Below are positions 32,651 to 35,777 of a stretch of 35,777 nt of DNA, in pieces. Every line of letters starts with the position of its first letter. Positions within the stretch are counted from its first letter, which is position 1. Where the stretch lies: assembly GCA_000226015.1 (NCBI GenBank), contig JH156203.1, positions 87,548-123,324 on the forward strand, written 5' to 3'. The notes beneath the pieces were generated by a model. It searched no databases. It was not told the DNA's origin and saw only the letters and a program-made list of their open reading frames with translations. Position numbers and translations under genes: made by a program. The DNA is from Mnemiopsis leidyi (Eukaryota > Ctenophora > Tentaculata > Lobata > Bolinopsidae).

Positions 32651-35174
32651 TTAGCACATTCTCCACATCCAGTAAAATAACAAAGTATAAAGGAGAAGTC
32701 CAAGAGTCTGGTCGAATCTGGAAAGCCCCGTAGAACCACTGTGATGATCATAACAATCCCCGGAAGTAAAATCACACTTATTAGGATCTGTCTTCTCGTC
32801 CTTGGCTGAAAGTTTTACGAGATTCAGATTTTGCATAAAAATTGTGGACGATTTATGGGTCACGAATTGTCGGCGATTTAACTACGATTACGGATGATGG
32901 AAAATTGGCGTTTGACATGAAAAATAAAAAACTTTGGAAAGAATTTTTATTTAGCGACTTACATGGTTTACAAGAAGGAAATTCCGATAGTTGTCCGTTA
33001 GTGCAGGTAATTGTGGGAGATCCAGATATAGTAAATCCAGAATTACAGGACACTTGATAATTTGATCCTGACTCTACTGTTGATCCACTTGGTGTCAGAG
33101 TACCATCTTGTATTGTTGGTTTGTTGCAGGGTGCTGGAAAGATGTAGAAATTAGGGAATGTTTAACAATTTTACTAAATTGTATTTAAGATATCGCAAAA
33201 TCTTCAGTTCACTAAAAGTAAAAACAACCTTTTGCGTACAATATAAAATGCAAAACCTCTCTATTTTTGTCAGAAATATAAACTCTGACTTACATGGTTG
33301 ACAAGAAGGAAACTCCGATAGTTGTCCATTAGTGCAGGTAATTGTGGGAGATCCAGATATAGTAAATCCAGAATTACAGGACACTTGATAATTTGATCCT
33401 GAGTCTATTGTTGATCCACTTGGTGTCAGAGTACCATCTTGTATTGTTGGTTCGTTGCAGGGTGCTGGAAAGATGGATGATTATACGTCAGAATCCTTGG
33501 GGAGGAGACGAAACGATCAGTACGTGACAGCGTTTCTCAAAATTGATTGGTCGCATCTGGCTTCTCTCTGTTCAATCGCTGTCTCATAATGGAGAACATT
33601 TCCGACTCCTCCCCATTAAGAATTCTTACGTCCATTACGGACCACGGTATGTTCAACAATCTTATTTCAAACAATTGAATGATTTTTTGTTGTTTCAAGT
33701 GAGGAGGGAACCTTTTTCAGGTCCTCATTTTGAGCAAGCTATACTCCCAGAGGTGTGCACTGAATGATAACGGGTATGTTATGTTGTTGTGGTTGGGCTA
33801 AAGAACCAACCAAGCTACATGATGTGTACGGAGCAGATATTTGAACGGACACGATTTCCACTGATAGTCAATTCGGAAAACTCATGGACCGGCACCGTGC
33901 CAGGTCGAGTATAATCCGACAACCTCTGCAATGTCTATAGACTCTAGATGAGTGCTCTACCAATTAAGCTACCCGCCCTATAATTGAATGATTGTATTCA
34001 AGATATCGCAGAAAATACCCGATGCAAAAGTTTTAACTCTGACTTACATGGTTGACAAGAAGGAAATTCCGATAGTTGTCCGTTAGTGCAGGTAATTGTT
34101 GAAGATCCAGATATAGTAAATCCAGAATTACAGGACACTAGATAATTTGATCCCGAGTTTATCATTGGTCCACTTGGTGTCAGAGTACCATCTTGAATTT
34201 TGGGTTTGTTGCAATGAGCTGGAAAGATGTATGAATTACTTTAGATGCAGGGGTATGTTTTACAATTTTCCTTCTGTGTTTGAGACAACTTTTCACTACT
34301 GAAACACAAGGATATATCTTGTGGATGAGACAAGTATATATTCAACATTTGACAATGAGTTACGGAAGCGAGTTATGTGCCCCGCCTCGGTTGAAGCTGT
34401 GACAGTGAATGTCCTTGCTGAACGGCATGTTAAACAAGGAACTGAAGCAGCTGGGTTCCGTCCAGGCTCAATTCTTTACACTCAAGTCAATATGTTCGTT
34501 TAATACGTCCTCTTGATCCAATAACCTTAAGCTAACACATAACTCTAAGTATAACCTCAACAGCCCGTTTTTAGCCTTCTACAAGTACAACATCAAATTG
34601 CATGTTTTTGTAATATCAGCTCTATATTAATATAGATAACATCACAACAAAATAAACTATTTTTATTGCATGTTGAGTTGAGTTTCAAAAATGTTTAATC
34701 AAGTCACTTGGATTGGACGATAAATTATGCTCAAATCTTTAAACACTGCACCTGGATTTGGATAAGGTCTGTAAGAATCCGAAGCTGTGTCGCCTTCCTG
34801 GAATTTCATTTGTCCAAATTCCAGAGACCACATATTTTTACAGTCATCGGTCGTGCTTGTAGCGTACTCAATATCGAATATGACCTCTCCATTGCACTCG
34901 AGTTTGATTTTACCATTTTCTTTGCGTATCGTCCAGAATCTTCGAGATTCAGCAGACATGGAGAACTCTGTAAGTTCTGTGCAATAACCAAGGTTATAAA
35001 CTGGTGGATCAGAGAAGAAAATCTTTACGCCAGGGCCATTGTCCGTTGATTCTTGGACAAACCGCACCCACATGATGTCATCACTTCCAATGGTAGAATC
35101 TGTTCGAATTTGAACAGGGGTAGCGTCTAAACTGATGTCAATGTTTAAACCTCTTGTTCCAGTCACCGACCAAT
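32651..35174 (-). CDS. FAMeT-domain plus three Sushi domains, hydrophobic C-terminus (5' end missing)
   Basis: Exons: 35174-34752 (FAMeT-like domain), 34218-34048, 33464-33294 and 33133-32963 (one Sushi/CCP domain each), and 32805-32651 (tail and stop). All internal introns are phase 1. The FAMeT part shows LDWSVTG, VQIRTDS, GVKIFFSDPPVYNLGYC, FWTIRKENG, LECNGEVIFD and ASDSYRPY, matching the nested gene at 5671-6415. Each Sushi exon is exactly 171 bases with four cysteines (CNKPTIQDG, VSCNSGFTISGS, ITCTNGQLSEF, PSC); the tryptophan usual in this fold is leucine (NGQLSEF). The tail carries KCDFTSGDC, then a terminal LGLLLYTLLFYWMW stretch consistent with a GPI-anchor signal or a C-terminal membrane segment. 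No signal-peptide exon is visible up to the repeat at 35440, so the first exon probably lies beyond or within that repeat. Likely role: cell-surface recognition or adhesion. Confidence 0.85.
33900..33979 (-). repeat. tRNA-like sequence in a Sushi-gene intron (likely SINE or tRNA pseudogene)
   Basis: On the minus strand GGGCGGG is followed by a textbook A-box/D-arm (TAGCTTAATTGGTAGAGCA), and at the other end a T-arm-like hairpin GTCGG..TCGAC. The anticodon arm does not fold normally (extra bases AGTCTATAGACATT) and the acceptor stem does not pair fully. It sits in the intron between the first two Sushi exons. A tRNA-derived SINE head or an intron-bearing tRNA pseudogene both fit. Confidence 0.45.
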
Positions 35175-35439
35175 CTAAAGTCATTTCATTTGTTATTATT
35201 ACTTAAAGTTAGAATCAGATTGTTCAAAATTTCTATTTTCCTCTGATCAGACTTGGACAAAGAATACATCAAACAAGTTGTTAGTCACGTTTTTATGTTC
35301 TAAATAATAATCTTACTGAAATACTACGGCCGCATTTCAATCGATGGTAGTTAGTATTTGTTCTCCTCGAGTTATAGTTTTCAAGTTCTTTTGAATATCT
35401 CATTACTTTTTCACATTTTTCAGATCCTTGCTTCCCCTC
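35175..35439. other. No exon found upstream of the FAMeT-Sushi gene
   Basis: I looked on the minus strand for a signal-peptide exon and found none; the reading frames are short and interrupted. Confidence 0.4.
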
Positions 35440-35777
35440 CTACCTAGCTTTGAACTATCCTCTCTCAATCTATTCCTTACTTCTCTCCTTTTTCCTTCTC
35501 CTTTTTCCTCTCTTCACTCACATTTCTCCAATATCCTCTCTCCTCTCATCACTCTCTTCACTTACCCTCTCCACTCTCCGTTCTCCCTCTCCTCTCTCCT
35601 CTCTCCTCTCTCCTCTCTCCTCTCTCCTCTATCCTCTCTCGTTTCTCCTTTCTCCTCTCTCCTCTCCACTCTCCAGTCATCTCTCTCCTCTCTCCTCTCC
35701 AGTCTTCTCTCTCCTCTCTCCTCTCTCCTCTCTCCTCTCTCCTCTCCACTCTCCTCTCCGCTCTCCAGTCTTCTCTC
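35440..35777. repeat. CT-rich simple repeat running off the window
   Basis: Dominated by CCTCTCTCCTCTCTC words with interspersed CCACTCTCCAGTC blocks. The minus strand gives a meaningless Arg/Glu/Gly-rich open frame. The array continues past the window end. Confidence 0.9.

Noticed and set aside
33900..33979. Functional tRNA gene
   Set aside because: The anticodon arm and acceptor stem do not fold; kept only as a tRNA-like repeat.
35558..35749. Minus-strand Arg/Glu-rich frame
   Set aside because: Translation of a CT-rich simple repeat.

Overview
The window looks like nuclear DNA of an invertebrate animal. Every convincing gene is split by GT-AG introns of about 150 bp to several kb, intergenic DNA is full of tandem repeats and foldback elements, and the proteins are animal-type: core-binding factor beta, a BPI/LBP-family protein carrying a ShK-type domain, Sushi (CCP) domains and FAMeT-like domains. 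This mix fits a cnidarian-grade or other marine invertebrate. I cannot name the species, and that is inference.

Layout. 1-3050: repeats only, namely a foldback element with a partial second copy and a 15-bp tandem repeat. 3054-8507 (+): a four-exon gene for a small basic protein with Jupiter/HN1-like short motifs. Its 2.5-kb second intron contains a complete small antisense gene (5671-6415, -) for a secreted FAMeT-domain protein. 8508-12480: no solid gene; one candidate exon at 9539-9626 and a 727-bp inverted-repeat element. 12482-14179 (-): CBFB, complete, with two possible 3' ends. 14180-21949: no gene I can support; a 43-bp x7 repeat, a CACGTG cluster and a perfect 32-bp hairpin. 21950-26569 (-): an 11-exon BPI/LBP-family gene with an inserted ShKT exon. 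26705-29626 (-): an unrecognised five-exon gene whose stop is 135 bp upstream of the BPI start codon. 29627-32650: repeats and a faint BEL/Pao-like trace. 32651-35174 (-): the 3' part of a FAMeT plus three-Sushi gene with a hydrophobic C-terminus. 35440-35777: CT-rich simple repeat running off the window.

Function. Three genes (BPI-ShKT, FAMeT, FAMeT-Sushi) encode secreted or surface proteins of the kind used in invertebrate innate recognition. CBFB is the DNA-affinity-enhancing partner of RUNX transcription factors. Nothing suggests an operon.

Most striking structural theme. In three unrelated genes a minisatellite overlaps a working splice junction, so the repeat unit carries the splice site and is repeated through the intron: 5' sites at 4852 and 28699, and a 3' site at 22085. 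A fourth array starts just inside a donor at 27607, and an orphan 27-bp array at 32124 also carries a donor-like motif. The Sushi exons show the same tendency at larger scale, being near-identical tandem copies with matching intron flanks.
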